DNA of 53,428 nt from Candidatus Calditenuaceae archaeon (GTDB taxonomy: Archaea > Thermoproteota > Nitrososphaeria_A > Caldarchaeales > Calditenuaceae): assembly GCA_025058055.1 (NCBI GenBank), contig JANXEU010000018.1:65281-118708 (forward strand), given 5' to 3'. Shown here piece after piece: positions 8,808-18,938 of this stretch (position 1 is its first letter; each line of letters begins with the position of its first letter). Under the pieces are notes generated by a model that worked only from the letters and a program-made list of their open reading frames with translations, had not been told where the DNA came from and made no database searches. The position numbers were made by a program, and so were the translations under genes.

Positions 8808-9611
8808 TTATTGAGGTGCTATCACGGTTCCTTTGGGTTCTTCAAGAATGCGAAGGGGATCTTCCGAGAGGCCGTTACAGATTACGGCCGTCCGAACGCC
8901 CGACGACACTGCTTCGCCGGCGAGAAGCAACTTTCTGTTCATGCCAGGGCCGATCCGCTGGGCAAGCTCAATGGCATCCTGTGGTTTCAGCCTATTGACG
9001 ATCTCACCGTCCAAGAGAACGCCCTCTACGTCGCTGAGGAGAACCAACACGTCCGCAGACAGGGCCCTGGCTATGGAGGCAGCTGCCTGATCACCGTCGA
9101 CGTTGAGGAGCTCACCTTCACTGCTGACTGCGATTGGCGATACTACGACTGTGAACCCGTTGGAGGTGAGGAGATCGAGGAGCTCCGGCGATGTAGAGAC
9201 GATCATGCCCGTGTAGCCTCCGTCCATCACCCTCTTCCTTCCCCGCTCGTCGACCACGACGATCCTCTTCTTCCTCTCGGCCATGAGTAAGCCGCCGTCT
9301 GCACCGGACAGCCCCACGGCCTTCACCCCGAGACGTGAGAGCTCCGCGACGAACTCCTTGTTCAGCTTGCCAGCCATCACCATCACGTATACCTCGAGCT
9401 CTTGAGCGTCCGTGTACCTGCTCCTGATTCCCTGAGGAGACGTTACGAATTTCGGCTCAACACCCATCCTTCTCGAGTAATCGCTGACGATGTCTCCACC
9501 CCCGTGAACGAAGACGATTCGGTGCTCGGTCGCTCGCTTCGCGATGCTCTCAGCTATCCCCTTCAAGTTACCCGCTATGGCCCTTCCACCTGCCTTGACG
9601 ACGACCCTCAA
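8808..9611 (-). CDS. lysZ: [LysW]-aminoadipate/[LysW]-glutamate kinase or acetylglutamate kinase family
   Basis: 'VVVKAGGRAI', 'FVHGGGDIVSDYSRRMGVEPKFV', 'VDGDQAAASIARAL', 'LLSDVEGVL', 'GPGMNRKLLLAGEAV' are amino-acid kinase motifs. Confidence 0.85.
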   Translation of the reverse strand: MRVVVKAGGRAIAGNLKGIAESIAKRATEHRIVFVHGGGDIVSDYSRRMGVEPKFVTSPQGIRSRYTDAQELEVYVMVMAGKLNKEFVAELSRLGVKAVGLSGADGGLLMAERKKRIVVVDERGRKRVMDGGYTGMIVSTSPELLDLLTSNGFTVVVSPIAVSSEGELLNVDGDQAAASIARALSADVLVLLSDVEGVLLDGEIVNRLKPQDAIELAQRIGPGMNRKLLLAGEAVSSGVRTAVICNGLSEDPLRILEEPKGTVIAPQ

Positions 9612-9629
9612 TCACCTTCCACCTCCTCA

Positions 9630-10775
9630 CTACTGACTTACTCCACTAGCCACCTCTTTACCCGTCCTCAGCACGGGAGGGATCACTCCAGACCTCATCG
9701 CGTGATCAGCTAATACCATAGCGACCACGGACTCAACGACGGGGACTGCCCTGGGCCCCAGAACAGGGTCATGTCTGCCAGTCACCACTACCTCCTCTTC
9801 CTTCATCGTCCTGAGGTTCAGAGTGCGTTGCGGGAGAGCTATCGAAGAAGGAGGCTTGAACGCGACCCTCACGAGGATCTCGCGGCCCGTTGAGAGGCCC
9901 CCCGTGATCCCACCGGCTTTGTTTGTGATCGGTGCGACCCTACCGTTCATCGAAACCAGAGGGTCATTGCTCTCAGAGCCTTTCAAACCCACTAAACCGA
10001 ACCCTAGACCGAATTCCACTCCCTTAACGGCAGGAACTGAGAAGAGAGCCCGCGAGAGGTCCGAGTCCAGCGACGAGAAGACCGGCTCGCCCAGCCCTAC
10101 TGGCACGTTGAGGGCAATACACTCAACGAGGCTGCCGAGGCTGTCACCCGCCTTCCTCGCCTCCATCACGGCCTGCCTCATCCTCTCAGCGACACGTTCG
10201 TCCGGGCACCTGACGTCGTTCGAGTACCTTAGAGACCGAATCGCATCGAGTGGGACCTCTCCGGCCTCGACTTGTCCGATCCGCTTCACGTAAGCCATAA
10301 CCTCAACGCCGAGCGTCAGGCGGAGGAGCTTCAGTGCGACCGCGCCGGCCATGACGAACCCCGCGGTTATCCTACCGGAGAACCTCCCTCCGCCCCTCCA
10401 GTCGTAGAAGCCACCGTATTTCACTCTAGCGAAGTAATCAGCGTGCCCGGGTCTAGGTGTGTCTAAGAGGCGCTCGTAGCTCTTCGAGTCTACGTCCTTG
10501 TTCCACACGACCATCGCGATCGGTGCGCCTGTGGTGAACCCGTTGAAGACACCACTGAGTATCTCGACTCTGTCCTCTTCCTTCCGCTGAGTAGTAACTA
10601 GTGACTGACCGGGTCTTCTGAGGTCCAAGATGGGCTGTATGTCTGCCTCTGATAGAGGAAGCCCAGCGGGGCACCCATCGATCACGACACCGACGCATTT
10701 GCCGTGACTCTCACCGAAGCTCGTGACGACGAACCGCTCTCCTATCGAGTTACCTGCCAAACTCCAGCACCTCAC
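9630..10775 (-). CDS. aroC: Chorismate synthase
   Basis: 'SFGESHGKCVGVVIDGCPAGLPL', 'RPGHADY', 'GRFSGRITAGFVMAGAVA', 'TNKAGGITGGLSTG'. Confidence 0.97.
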   Translation of the reverse strand: MRCWSLAGNSIGERFVVTSFGESHGKCVGVVIDGCPAGLPLSEADIQPILDLRRPGQSLVTTQRKEEDRVEILSGVFNGFTTGAPIAMVVWNKDVDSKSYERLLDTPRPGHADYFARVKYGGFYDWRGGGRFSGRITAGFVMAGAVALKLLRLTLGVEVMAYVKRIGQVEAGEVPLDAIRSLRYSNDVRCPDERVAERMRQAVMEARKAGDSLGSLVECIALNVPVGLGEPVFSSLDSDLSRALFSVPAVKGVEFGLGFGLVGLKGSESNDPLVSMNGRVAPITNKAGGITGGLSTGREILVRVAFKPPSSIALPQRTLNLRTMKEEEVVVTGRHDPVLGPRAVPVVESVVAMVLADHAMRSGVIPPVLRTGKEVASGVSQ

Positions 10776-12039
10776 AACCTAAGCTTATAATGTCTCTTAG
10801 GAAGTTGGGATAAGAGACGTCAACCGATTCTACGCCGAGCGTCTTGATCTTTCCGTGAGTGGCTGCTGAGAGGACTGCGAAAGCCATGAAGAGCCTATGA
10901 TCGTCTCTTGGATTCAGTACAGCTTCCTTGATCGTTCCGTTTGCAATCGACAATCCGTCCTCGAACTCCTCGATGACCGCGCCCACCTTCTTCAGCTCCT
11001 CGGACAAAACCGCCAATCTGTCGCTCTCCTTGTACCTTGCGTGTTTTACTCCCCTGATCGTCGTACTGCCTTCGGCGAAGAGGCCGAGAATCGCCACAAC
11101 TGGAAGCAGGTCAGGAGCGTCACGAAGGTCAACCTCTATGCCCTCTAGTGTCGAGCCGAAGGTCTCGACGTAACCCTCTCCGTGCTTCACTCGTGCCCCC
11201 ATCCTCTCCAAGACGTCTACGATGGTCGCATCGGCCTGTGGAAGAGTTGGGTCTATACCCGTGACCCTAACGGACCCTCCGAGCAGGACAGGGACGACCA
11301 TAACGAAGGCCGCCAGCCCGTAGTCACCCGGAACGTTGAACTTGCCACGCCTAACTCCCCGTCCTCCCGCAATCAGGCGTCTTCCATCGAAACTCACTAG
11401 TCCACCGAAGGCCCTGATCGTCTCGATGGTTGCCGAAACGTATGGCCTCGAGACCAGCTCGCCCACGACCTCGACCTCCGTCTCGCCCTCGGAAGCAGAA
11501 CCTGCAATTGCCAGAGCAGAAAGGAACTGGCTGCTGACGTCCCCTCTGAGCCTACAGTAACCTTGGAGGGAGCCTCGCCCCCTAACCACGACCGGTGCAC
11601 ATCCGTTTCGCCTGGTCGACCAGGCCTCAACGCCGAGCTGTGAGAGCGCGTCCAAGAGTGGTTGCATCGGCCGTCTCCTGAGACTGTCGTCACCCGTGAG
11701 GACGGAGTACCCTTCCTTCACTAGCGACCCGACCGCAGTAGCTATCCTGAGAGTGGTTCCTGAATTCAAGGCGTTGATCACGTCCTCAGGGACACGGGGC
11801 TCACGGCCCTCAACGATCGCGAACCCCTCCAGCAACTCAAGGTCCGCCCCAAAGCCCTTGATCGCCCCGAAAGTTGCGGTAGTGTCCCTAGAGACGAGCG
11901 GGTTCGTGACGACGCTCTCACCGACTGCGAGTGAGGCGACGAATAGGGCCCTGTGAGTGTAGCTCTTCGAAGGAGGGGCTCTGACCTCACCGACGATCTC
12001 TCCCGAAGGTCTGAGGGCCAAAACCTTCAACTGTGCCAC
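10750..12039 (-). CDS. aroA: 3-phosphoshikimate 1-carboxyvinyltransferase (EPSP synthase)
   Basis: 'PPSKSYTHRALFVASLA', 'LNSGTTLRIATAVG', 'RLRGDVSSQFLSALAIA', 'DDHRLFMAFAVL'. Confidence 0.97.
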   Translation of the reverse strand: MAQLKVLALRPSGEIVGEVRAPPSKSYTHRALFVASLAVGESVVTNPLVSRDTTATFGAIKGFGADLELLEGFAIVEGREPRVPEDVINALNSGTTLRIATAVGSLVKEGYSVLTGDDSLRRRPMQPLLDALSQLGVEAWSTRRNGCAPVVVRGRGSLQGYCRLRGDVSSQFLSALAIAGSASEGETEVEVVGELVSRPYVSATIETIRAFGGLVSFDGRRLIAGGRGVRRGKFNVPGDYGLAAFVMVVPVLLGGSVRVTGIDPTLPQADATIVDVLERMGARVKHGEGYVETFGSTLEGIEVDLRDAPDLLPVVAILGLFAEGSTTIRGVKHARYKESDRLAVLSEELKKVGAVIEEFEDGLSIANGTIKEAVLNPRDDHRLFMAFAVLSAATHGKIKTLGVESVDVSYPNFLRDIISLGCEVLEFGR

Positions 12040-12866
12040 CTCCTGATCGCGAACCTCGCAACAGCTTCCATCGACTTGTGGTCACACACTATACCGGTCC
12101 AGAGCCTGAAAGAGTGAGCTGCCTGTCTCGCGAGAACCTCAATTCCGTCCACCAGCGCAAGACCCCTCGACACCGCCAGCCTAAACATCGGTGAACCCTC
12201 GGGACCGTAGACCAGGTCTACGAGAAGTGCGTCATCTCTCAGATCGCCTGAATCGAGTGGGAGCTCCGCGCTCTTCAAGAGGCCCGCCGGTATCGTGTTC
12301 ACGACGACCTTCGTCTCCTTCGCTTCATTCCTCGCTCGCTCTAGAGGTACGGCCACGACCTTCGCGCCGAAGGACCTCGTGAACAAGTTGGCTAGCTCGA
12401 GCGCCCTCGAGTAAGTCCTGTTCGCGACAATTACCTCTTCAGCCCCTGAGTCGAGTAGCGCGGCGACCACAGCCCTCGCAGAGCCTCCAGCCCCCATCAC
12501 TAGTGCTCTGAAGCCTCCTTCCCCGATTCGCTCTCTCACCGCGTCACGGACAGCCGTGTGGTCGGTGTTGTGACCTTCCCAGCCGTCATCGACTCGCGTG
12601 AGTACGTTTACGGCACCGATCAACTCCGAAACTCCTGATAGCTTACAGGCGTGACGCGCCGCCTCTTCCTTGTAAGGTATCGTTACGTTCAGTCCCCTGA
12701 AGCCTAGGTCGTGAAGCGCGGTGAGCGTCTGGCCAACGGACTCGGCGGTCGGGACTTCGACCGTCAAATACCTCAGGTTCAGCCCTAGCTTACTCGCGGT
12801 GCAGGTGTGCATGAGCGGTGAGAGCGAGTGTGATACTGGGTTACCGATTAGCCCTAACAGCGTCAA
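12027..12866 (-). CDS. aroE: Shikimate dehydrogenase
   Basis: 'LIGNPVSHSLSPLMH', 'GLNVTIPYKEEAARHACKLS', 'VMGAGGSARAVVAALLDSG'. Confidence 0.96.
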   Translation of the reverse strand: MTLLGLIGNPVSHSLSPLMHTCTASKLGLNLRYLTVEVPTAESVGQTLTALHDLGFRGLNVTIPYKEEAARHACKLSGVSELIGAVNVLTRVDDGWEGHNTDHTAVRDAVRERIGEGGFRALVMGAGGSARAVVAALLDSGAEEVIVANRTYSRALELANLFTRSFGAKVVAVPLERARNEAKETKVVVNTIPAGLLKSAELPLDSGDLRDDALLVDLVYGPEGSPMFRLAVSRGLALVDGIEVLARQAAHSFRLWTGIVCDHKSMEAVARFAIRRWHS

Positions 12867-13563
12867 CGATCATCACCGACCCGAGGAAGTTTGCGAACCG
12901 CTTGGTGTCTCTGACGCTGAGCTGGCCTGGTGCGACCTCCCTCCCCCTCAAAGCAGCGTAGGTGAAGGGGGCTCCCAGTACGAGTGACAAGGGCCTAGTG
13001 AGGCTCCATCTCTGACCGGAAGAGAAGGCGATGAGCCTGCCTCTCGACCAGTCCATCAAACGGTAGAGTCCGAGCGTAGCAATTACACCCTCAGAAGACT
13101 CTGGCGACGTAACCACTTTAACGATGTAGCCATAAGCCCGCAGCCGGTTGGCGACGTCCACCAGATCTCGGGCGTCCTGATCTCCATGAGGAAGGTGTGC
13201 AGAGGCGAGCACGCGATCCTCACCTAAATCACTCGCAATTCCTTCTACCTCAGGCAGGCTCAGAGAGGTCAAATCTATGTCGACAAGGTCCGAGTGCTCA
13301 GAGACTGCGCTCAGCCTCTTTGCGAGCTGCTCAACACTGCCCTCGAACTGTCCCCCCTCCGCCTTAGTCCTGAACGTGGAAACGACCTCTGTCCCTAAGG
13401 ACTTCACCCTTTTGGCGATCGATACGGCGGTGGCCGTGTCACCAACCCGGTCGAGGCGGAGCTCTATTGCGTCTGCCCCCTCATCTAGCGCCCTCTCAGC
13501 TAAAACCATGAACTCCTCCTCGCTGTCGGCCATCAAGCTCACGCAGACCCTGTATTGCCCCAA
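12841..13563 (-). CDS. aroD: 3-dehydroquinate dehydratase, type I
   Basis: 'DAIELRLDRVGD', candidate Schiff-base Lys in 'YIVKVVTSP', His in 'SAHLPH', 'GAPFTYAAL...APGQLSV'; synteny with aro genes. Confidence 0.9.
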   Translation of the reverse strand: MGQYRVCVSLMADSEEEFMVLAERALDEGADAIELRLDRVGDTATAVSIAKRVKSLGTEVVSTFRTKAEGGQFEGSVEQLAKRLSAVSEHSDLVDIDLTSLSLPEVEGIASDLGEDRVLASAHLPHGDQDARDLVDVANRLRAYGYIVKVVTSPESSEGVIATLGLYRLMDWSRGRLIAFSSGQRWSLTRPLSLVLGAPFTYAALRGREVAPGQLSVRDTKRFANFLGSVMIVDAVRANR

Positions 13564-13565
13564 TC

Positions 13566-14555
13566 TCAGACCTCCTCTATGAACTCATTGACAGCCATGC
13601 CCATGTGTCTGGCCGCAGCACCAGAGGTCCAGACTAGGACCCTCTCTCCACCGGAGATCGATGTGACGTCCAGAAGCTCGCCACCGGGTGAGACGAGTCT
13701 TATGGTCTCAGCGCCCTGAAGGGCGACAGAGCCGATAACATCGTCCACCTCGGCTACCACGTTCACTAGAGGCCTTCTCTCGATCTTGACGCGACCGACG
13801 CTCACGATCCTGCAGGAGCCGTCCCTCGAGACAGCGAGCACCCTGCTCCCCGACCTCAGCTCAGAGAGGTAGGCCGTCCTCCCAGCTGAGACCAACACGT
13901 AACAGTGTACGGAACCCGCGTTCACTCTGAAGGGTCTTGGAGGCGTGAGTTTGCTGCCTACGGACTCGCTGTGAACTAGGAACAGAAGCTTCGACATGTT
14001 CCCCACCAAAACTCCCTCGCCCACCCTCAGGATCGAGGTCGTATCGACGCAGGCGCGCTCTCCGAGCCCCATGCTCATCACCTCTCTGACCCTCGCCTCC
14101 CTGAGTTCGAGCCTTGATGGAGTTGAGATTACTTCCCGAATTACGCGAAGGTCTTTGATGAGCTCACGTCCCACAACGAGGCCGTCTACACCGGCCTCTA
14201 ATGCGCCCGCGATCAGTTCGACCTCCTGAAGCGTCCTTGCCCTTGCGAAGATCTTGAGACCAGTTCCTTGAAGGGTCGCTATAGCGTTCTCCAGCGCGAT
14301 CACCTTTAGGTCTTCAGGCTCGAGCAGTATCGCCTCGACTCCTTTCCCGGAGAGGGCCCTCAGCGCCTCGATGTCTGATTGCTCCCTCACTCTGACGACT
14401 CGCAGGTTACCATCGAGCGAGTAGACCTTCGCTTTGAGGTCGGAGATGATGCCTCCTCTGATGATGACTGCATCCGCACCTCGTTCCACGGCCTCCTTCG
14501 TTTCGACCTCAGACCCTACCTCGACCACCAGTTCCTTCGCACTACCTCGTAACAA
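13566..14555 (-). CDS. 3-dehydroquinate synthase II (archaeal, ADH-dependent)
   Basis: 'MGLGERACVDTTSILRVGEGVLVGNMSKLLFLVHSES' and 'RPFRVNAGSVHCYVL' are diagnostic of archaeal DHQS II. Confidence 0.95.
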   Translation of the reverse strand: MLRGSAKELVVEVGSEVETKEAVERGADAVIIRGGIISDLKAKVYSLDGNLRVVRVREQSDIEALRALSGKGVEAILLEPEDLKVIALENAIATLQGTGLKIFARARTLQEVELIAGALEAGVDGLVVGRELIKDLRVIREVISTPSRLELREARVREVMSMGLGERACVDTTSILRVGEGVLVGNMSKLLFLVHSESVGSKLTPPRPFRVNAGSVHCYVLVSAGRTAYLSELRSGSRVLAVSRDGSCRIVSVGRVKIERRPLVNVVAEVDDVIGSVALQGAETIRLVSPGGELLDVTSISGGERVLVWTSGAAARHMGMAVNEFIEEV

Positions 14556-15327
14556 CCCTCAGCGCCTCCTCAACCGTCCTGCCCTCTATGACGACCTTCC
14601 TCAGCGCCTCAACGATCACTCTCGGTTTGTCGTGCATGAAGACGTTCCTACCTATTGTCACACCCATCGCGCCCGCCTTCATGGCCCCGTAAGCCATCTC
14701 CAGCACCTCGACTTCGTTCTCGGACTTCGGCCCTCCAGCCATAACAACCGGTGCTGGGCACGAATCTACGACAACCCTGAACGTCTCCGGTGAGCCAGAG
14801 TAAGGTACCTTGACGATGTCCGCACCGAGTTCTGCACCGACTCTGGCCGCGTGTGCGATCACCTTCGGGTCGTTAGGGTCCTTTATTCCTTCACCTCTCG
14901 GGTACATCATTCCTATCAAGGGGATTCCATACTCGTCGCACTCGTCGGCTACCTCCCCAAGCTTCTCCAGCATTTGAGGTTCTGACTTGCTGCCAACGTT
15001 GATGTGAACCGAGACAGCGTCAGCGCCGAGCCTGATCGCGTTCAAGACCTCCCCCACTCTGACCTTCCAGTTGGGGTCAGGACCTAGCGAAGTGCTGCCG
15101 GAGATGTGGACGATGTAACCAATCCTCGGCGGCCTCGGCATGTGCTTCAGTATTCCCTTATGAGTCAAGACTGCAGTCGCGCCGCCCTCCTCAATCTCCT
15201 CGATTGTGCTGTAGATCCTGTCAAGACCCTTAACCGGGCCTGTGGTGACTGCGTGGTCCATGGGGATGCACAGCATCTTTCCCGAGTGCGTGAGCCTCGA
15301 GAGCCTGACCTGCTTACCGGAGACCAT
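14542..15327 (-). CDS. 2-amino-3,7-dideoxy-D-threo-hept-6-ulosonate synthase (DhnA/FBA-class aldolase)
   Basis: '[16 protein letters not shown]', '[22 protein letters not shown]', '[12 protein letters not shown]', 'GVTIGRNVF'; adjacent to DHQS II. Confidence 0.94.
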   Translation of the reverse strand: MVSGKQVRLSRLTHSGKMLCIPMDHAVTTGPVKGLDRIYSTIEEIEEGGATAVLTHKGILKHMPRPPRIGYIVHISGSTSLGPDPNWKVRVGEVLNAIRLGADAVSVHINVGSKSEPQMLEKLGEVADECDEYGIPLIGMMYPRGEGIKDPNDPKVIAHAARVGAELGADIVKVPYSGSPETFRVVVDSCPAPVVMAGGPKSENEVEVLEMAYGAMKAGAMGVTIGRNVFMHDKPRVIVEALRKVVIEGRTVEEALRVVTR

Positions 15328-15330
15328 ACG

Positions 15331-16380
15331 TTACACCCTTCCTGTCGCGTGCAAGAGCTCAGCCGTGAGTATCGCTACTCCAGCCGCTCCTCTCACCAAG
15401 TTGTTGCTGAGCGAGACGAACCTCAGAGTCCTCTCCCTAGTTCCTCTTCTCAACCTTCCCACGAAGACCGGCATGCCCTTCACGTCTCCAGCCTCTGCGT
15501 CCAACCTAGGCTGTGGCCTGTCGGGCTCATTCATTACGATTACCGGCTGGCGCGGAGCCGTGGGGAGCTCAAGTCGTTGTGGCAAGCCCCTGAATGACTC
15601 CAAAGCGTCCCTGACCTCCTCCAGATCGAATTCCTTGGCCAATTCCACAGTCACCGACGCAAGATGACCCACCAGAGTGGGAACTCTTGTGCAGGTCGCA
15701 TCGACTTTGAACGGGGCGGGCTCAACTCGTCCGTTGACCAGCTTGCCCATGATCTTGCGGGGCTCTGCTGAAACCTTCTCCTCCTCTCCTCGAATGTAGG
15801 GGATCACGTTACCGAGGATCGCCATCGATGGGACTCCTCCATATCCAGCTCCAGAGACCGATTGCATGGTCACTACGTCCAGGTGTCTCACGCCTTGAGT
15901 GTCGAGGAGCGGTTTCAGCGGAGGTACGAACGTCATGGTGGTGCAGTTGGGCGTTGTGACTATGAAACCGTCCCAACCCCTTTTGCTCCTCTGAAGTTCA
16001 ATCAACTCAAGATGCTCAGGGTTCACCTCGGGGACCAACAACGGCACGTCATCGTGGTACCTGTGCGCGGAGGCGTCAGACACGACCGGGAAACCGGCCC
16101 TCGCGAATTCGGGCTCAACGGTTTTAGCGGCCTCAGTCGGCAGACAGCTGAAGATCAAATCCGCATCGAACTTCTTAGGGTCTGACGGGAGCACCTCCAA
16201 GTCCCTGAGCTTTGGGGGAACCTCTCCCTTGCCTCCGTAAGCCTCGATCAGCCTCTTCCCGACCGTCGTGTTGCCCGATACTGCCGCGACTCTGAACCAA
16301 GGGTGTTCCGCCAGCATGTTGAGGTAGATCTGTCCCACCATTCCTGTTGCACCCAAAACACCTACCTTTAACCGACTCAC
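15331..16380 (-). CDS. asd: Aspartate-semialdehyde dehydrogenase
   Basis: '[19 protein letters not shown]', 'TPNCTTM' active-site Cys, '[13 protein letters not shown]'. Confidence 0.96.
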   Translation of the reverse strand: MSRLKVGVLGATGMVGQIYLNMLAEHPWFRVAAVSGNTTVGKRLIEAYGGKGEVPPKLRDLEVLPSDPKKFDADLIFSCLPTEAAKTVEPEFARAGFPVVSDASAHRYHDDVPLLVPEVNPEHLELIELQRSKRGWDGFIVTTPNCTTMTFVPPLKPLLDTQGVRHLDVVTMQSVSGAGYGGVPSMAILGNVIPYIRGEEEKVSAEPRKIMGKLVNGRVEPAPFKVDATCTRVPTLVGHLASVTVELAKEFDLEEVRDALESFRGLPQRLELPTAPRQPVIVMNEPDRPQPRLDAEAGDVKGMPVFVGRLRRGTRERTLRFVSLSNNLVRGAAGVAILTAELLHATGRV

Positions 16381-16456
16381 GACACTCTCACCTCAAACGG
16401 AGAGCAGGAGGGGGCAGGCGCGTTATCCGTCATCCCCGCCGACTGGTGTAAAAGTA

Positions 16457-16510
16457 GGGGTAGGTCGTGAAACCGTTGAGGACTGGCGAATTCAGGACCA
16501 CACCTACCCC
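16457..16510. other. Perfect 9-bp inverted repeat (GGGGTAGGT...ACCTACCCC) in the asd/aroK divergent spacer
   Basis: GGGGTAGGT at 16457-16465 and its reverse complement at 16502-16510, 36-nt loop. Confidence 0.6.
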
Positions 16511-16616
16511 CTCCGCTCGCCTCTCACGGAATTGACTAGAATAAATACATGAGCCGAGACTGACGGGGTAAGGACGACGTAAGGACAATTACGCCGACGG
16601 CACGTGAACTTCTGGC

Positions 16617-17498
16617 ATGGAACTGTTGGGCGAGGCAATCGTTGGTGGCGCGGTGACGGTGGTCAACGCTATACCGATCGGCAAGGGTGCGGCGTTGGGC
16701 GTTGCGCTCCGAACTAGCTCGAAAGTCCGTCTCACGGAGGGGGAGGGCGTCGTGAGGTTCCACGGTGCTGAGGAGGTCGGTGACGACAGAGTCGTGCGCG
16801 CGACGGTCGAGACGGTCCTCAAATGGGCCGGAGTGCGCTCTCTTGACTGCGAGGTAGAGGTGAGATCGGAGATCCCCGTTGCCGTAGGACTGAAGAGCTC
16901 GAGCTCGGCCGCCTCTGCGGTCGCTTTCGCGCTATTCGACGCCCTCGGCCGAGAGCCGTCGCCGAAGGAGGCCCTCGAACTGATCGTAGAGGCCTCGCTG
17001 AGGTCCGGAACGTCGATAACGGGTGCGGCGGATGACGCATCCGCATGCTTATTGGGAGGTTTCGTGGTGACTGACAATACGGCTAGAACGTTACTGAGGA
17101 GGGAGGAGCTGAGGGACGATCTTGTAGCGATCCTCTCCGTCCCAAGAGGTAAGAGGACTTTCACGAGGGACTTCAAGCGAGAGGCCCTCACACCGTTTAG
17201 AGAGGTCTTCGAGACGGCCTTTGAGTTAGCGGAGCGCGGTGACATATTTCGGGCCATGACGATCAACGGGCTCGCTCAGTCCGCGGCGCTCGGATTCGGG
17301 ACCGGACTCATAGCTGACGCCCTCAGGGCTGGAGCATACTCATGCAGCATCTCGGGTACTGGGCCCTCCATCGTCGCTTTAGCTAGTAGGTCCGACTCAG
17401 TAAGAGTCGCAGAGGCCCTATCGTCGTACGGTGAGCTGATGGTGATCGAGGTCAATAACGAACCGGTCACTTACGGGAACAAGAGGTTGAGGATTTGA
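16617..17498 (+). CDS. aroK: Archaeal GHMP-family shikimate kinase
   Basis: 'SEIPVAVGLKSSSSAASAVAFALFDALG' GHMP motif; start/stop overlap with the next gene; divergent from the aro block. Confidence 0.93.
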   Translation: MELLGEAIVGGAVTVVNAIPIGKGAALGVALRTSSKVRLTEGEGVVRFHGAEEVGDDRVVRATVETVLKWAGVRSLDCEVEVRSEIPVAVGLKSSSSAASAVAFALFDALGREPSPKEALELIVEASLRSGTSITGAADDASACLLGGFVVTDNTARTLLRREELRDDLVAILSVPRGKRTFTRDFKREALTPFREVFETAFELAERGDIFRAMTINGLAQSAALGFGTGLIADALRAGAYSCSISGTGPSIVALASRSDSVRVAEALSSYGELMVIEVNNEPVTYGNKRLRI

Positions 17499-17851
17499 GC
17501 GAACTCAAGCAGATCATCGTCGTTCGTACGGACATCAGGATGAGCACAGGTAAGCTAGCTGTCCAAGTAGGACATGCGTCGGTAACCGCTTACGTTGAGA
17601 CCTCCAAGTCCAAGCCCGAGTGGGCTGAACGATGGCTCAATTCCGGACAGAAGAAGGTCGTCGTCAAGGTCGGGACTCTCGTCGAGATGATCGAGCTCAA
17701 GAGAAAGGCAGAGACGCTTCACATTCCCGCGGTCATGATAGAGGACGCTGGACTTACCGAGCTAGATCCCGGTACGGTGACTGCTATGGGGTTGGGCCCT
17801 GCTCCGGCGGAGCTCATCGATAAGGTAACGGGTTCCTTGCCGTTACTCTAG
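17495..17851 (+). CDS. pth2: Peptidyl-tRNA hydrolase, archaeal/eukaryotic type (Pth2)
   Basis: 'KQIIVVRTDIRMSTGKLAVQVGHASVTAY', 'DAGLTELDPGTVTAMGLGPAP'. Confidence 0.96.
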   Translation: MSELKQIIVVRTDIRMSTGKLAVQVGHASVTAYVETSKSKPEWAERWLNSGQKKVVVKVGTLVEMIELKRKAETLHIPAVMIEDAGLTELDPGTVTAMGLGPAPAELIDKVTGSLPLL

Positions 17852-18912
17852 GTGAGGACCTCGTCCGGCCTACCCTGTTCGATGGACTCCCTAATCTCGA
17901 TCGCGATTCTCCTCCCCATGCTCACGCTCCTCCCCAACCAGAGCTTCGAGTAGTTCCCACCGATGCCCATGTGCGCGTTGGTGCCTCCTCCAATTCTAGG
18001 TGCGAAGTCGTACGCGACCGTCCTGAGTTCCGGCGTGACGAATAGCTGAACGGTGAAGGGCCCGATCAAGCCAGGCGGCTCGAGCCTCCTCGACGCCTCA
18101 AGCACTTTCAACCCGATCTCGTAACACTCGTTGAGTACGCTCTCCCGCATGGTGCAGGGAACGTGACCGACCTCTATCATTGAGTGATTAATGTCCAATC
18201 CCATCTGGACCCTCGCAGGCAGCCGTGTGAGGCCGTCGACGTTGGACTGAATTCGCCTGTCGATGCTGATGATCTCGAGCCTCCTGTTAACGACGCTGAA
18301 GAAGTAGTTCACGTTGAAGTGGGCTCCAAGGACCAACTCCTCTGCCACCGCAGACCTAAGGTTATGTTCCTTTATCACCCCAGAAGCTAGAGCGTCCCTC
18401 ACTTTTCTAGTGAGATCTTCTCGATCTACGGCGTAGATGAAGGCCCTCTCCTGAGGCCTCTTTGCTTCTTGGACCTTCAGCAACACGGGCCCATCGACTT
18501 CATCGAGGTTAGCGTAAAGCTTAGGCCGCCGGACTCCGGCCTCGTCGAAGAGCCTGTAGTAGTTTGCCGCTCCGACCCTCTCTTCCCACTTGAGCAGCCT
18601 TCTGTTCCCGAAGACGGGCACTTCAAGAGAGCGCTCGACCTGATCGTAACCAACGTAGACGGTCATGCTCCTATTCGGGACGACGACGCAACCCAGCTCC
18701 CTCAATCGATTTTGAGAGTCTGAGTTCAACATCTCTTTGTAGTCGCTCAGGTCGATGTAGAAGTCTATCAAGCGGTTTAGGGCCTTGTAGACGGAATCTC
18801 GTCCGGTCTTACAGATCGCGACAGTTCCGAGGCCCTCGTCCTTAGCTCCGTCGAAGACGTCGAGGGCTGAGTGGGAGGCCACGCAGGCTATCCGTTGAGG
18901 GTACACGTCCAT
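17848..18912 (-). CDS. PurP family protein (FAICAR synthetase-like), divergent copy
   Basis: 'IACVASHSALDVFDGAKDEG', 'VPVFGNRRLLKWE', 'YDFAPRIGGGTNAHMGIGGNYSKLW'. Confidence 0.85.
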   Translation of the reverse strand: MDVYPQRIACVASHSALDVFDGAKDEGLGTVAICKTGRDSVYKALNRLIDFYIDLSDYKEMLNSDSQNRLRELGCVVVPNRSMTVYVGYDQVERSLEVPVFGNRRLLKWEERVGAANYYRLFDEAGVRRPKLYANLDEVDGPVLLKVQEAKRPQERAFIYAVDREDLTRKVRDALASGVIKEHNLRSAVAEELVLGAHFNVNYFFSVVNRRLEIISIDRRIQSNVDGLTRLPARVQMGLDINHSMIEVGHVPCTMRESVLNECYEIGLKVLEASRRLEPPGLIGPFTVQLFVTPELRTVAYDFAPRIGGGTNAHMGIGGNYSKLWLGRSVSMGRRIAIEIRESIEQGRPDEVLT

Positions 18913-18938
18913 CTGATCCTGAAGTCGCTCAAAAAGGC

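Noticed and set aside
8811-9290. 159-aa plus-strand ORF
   Set aside because: Antisense to the LysZ-like kinase, which has intact motifs; no supporting domain.
14434-14480. C/D-box-like sRNA (AGATGATG...CTGATGATGA)
   Set aside because: Lies inside the DHQ synthase II coding region, lacks a second D box, and is explained by codons.
16589-17266. 225-aa minus-strand ORF, Ser/Ala/Arg-rich
   Set aside because: Antisense shadow of the shikimate kinase gene.
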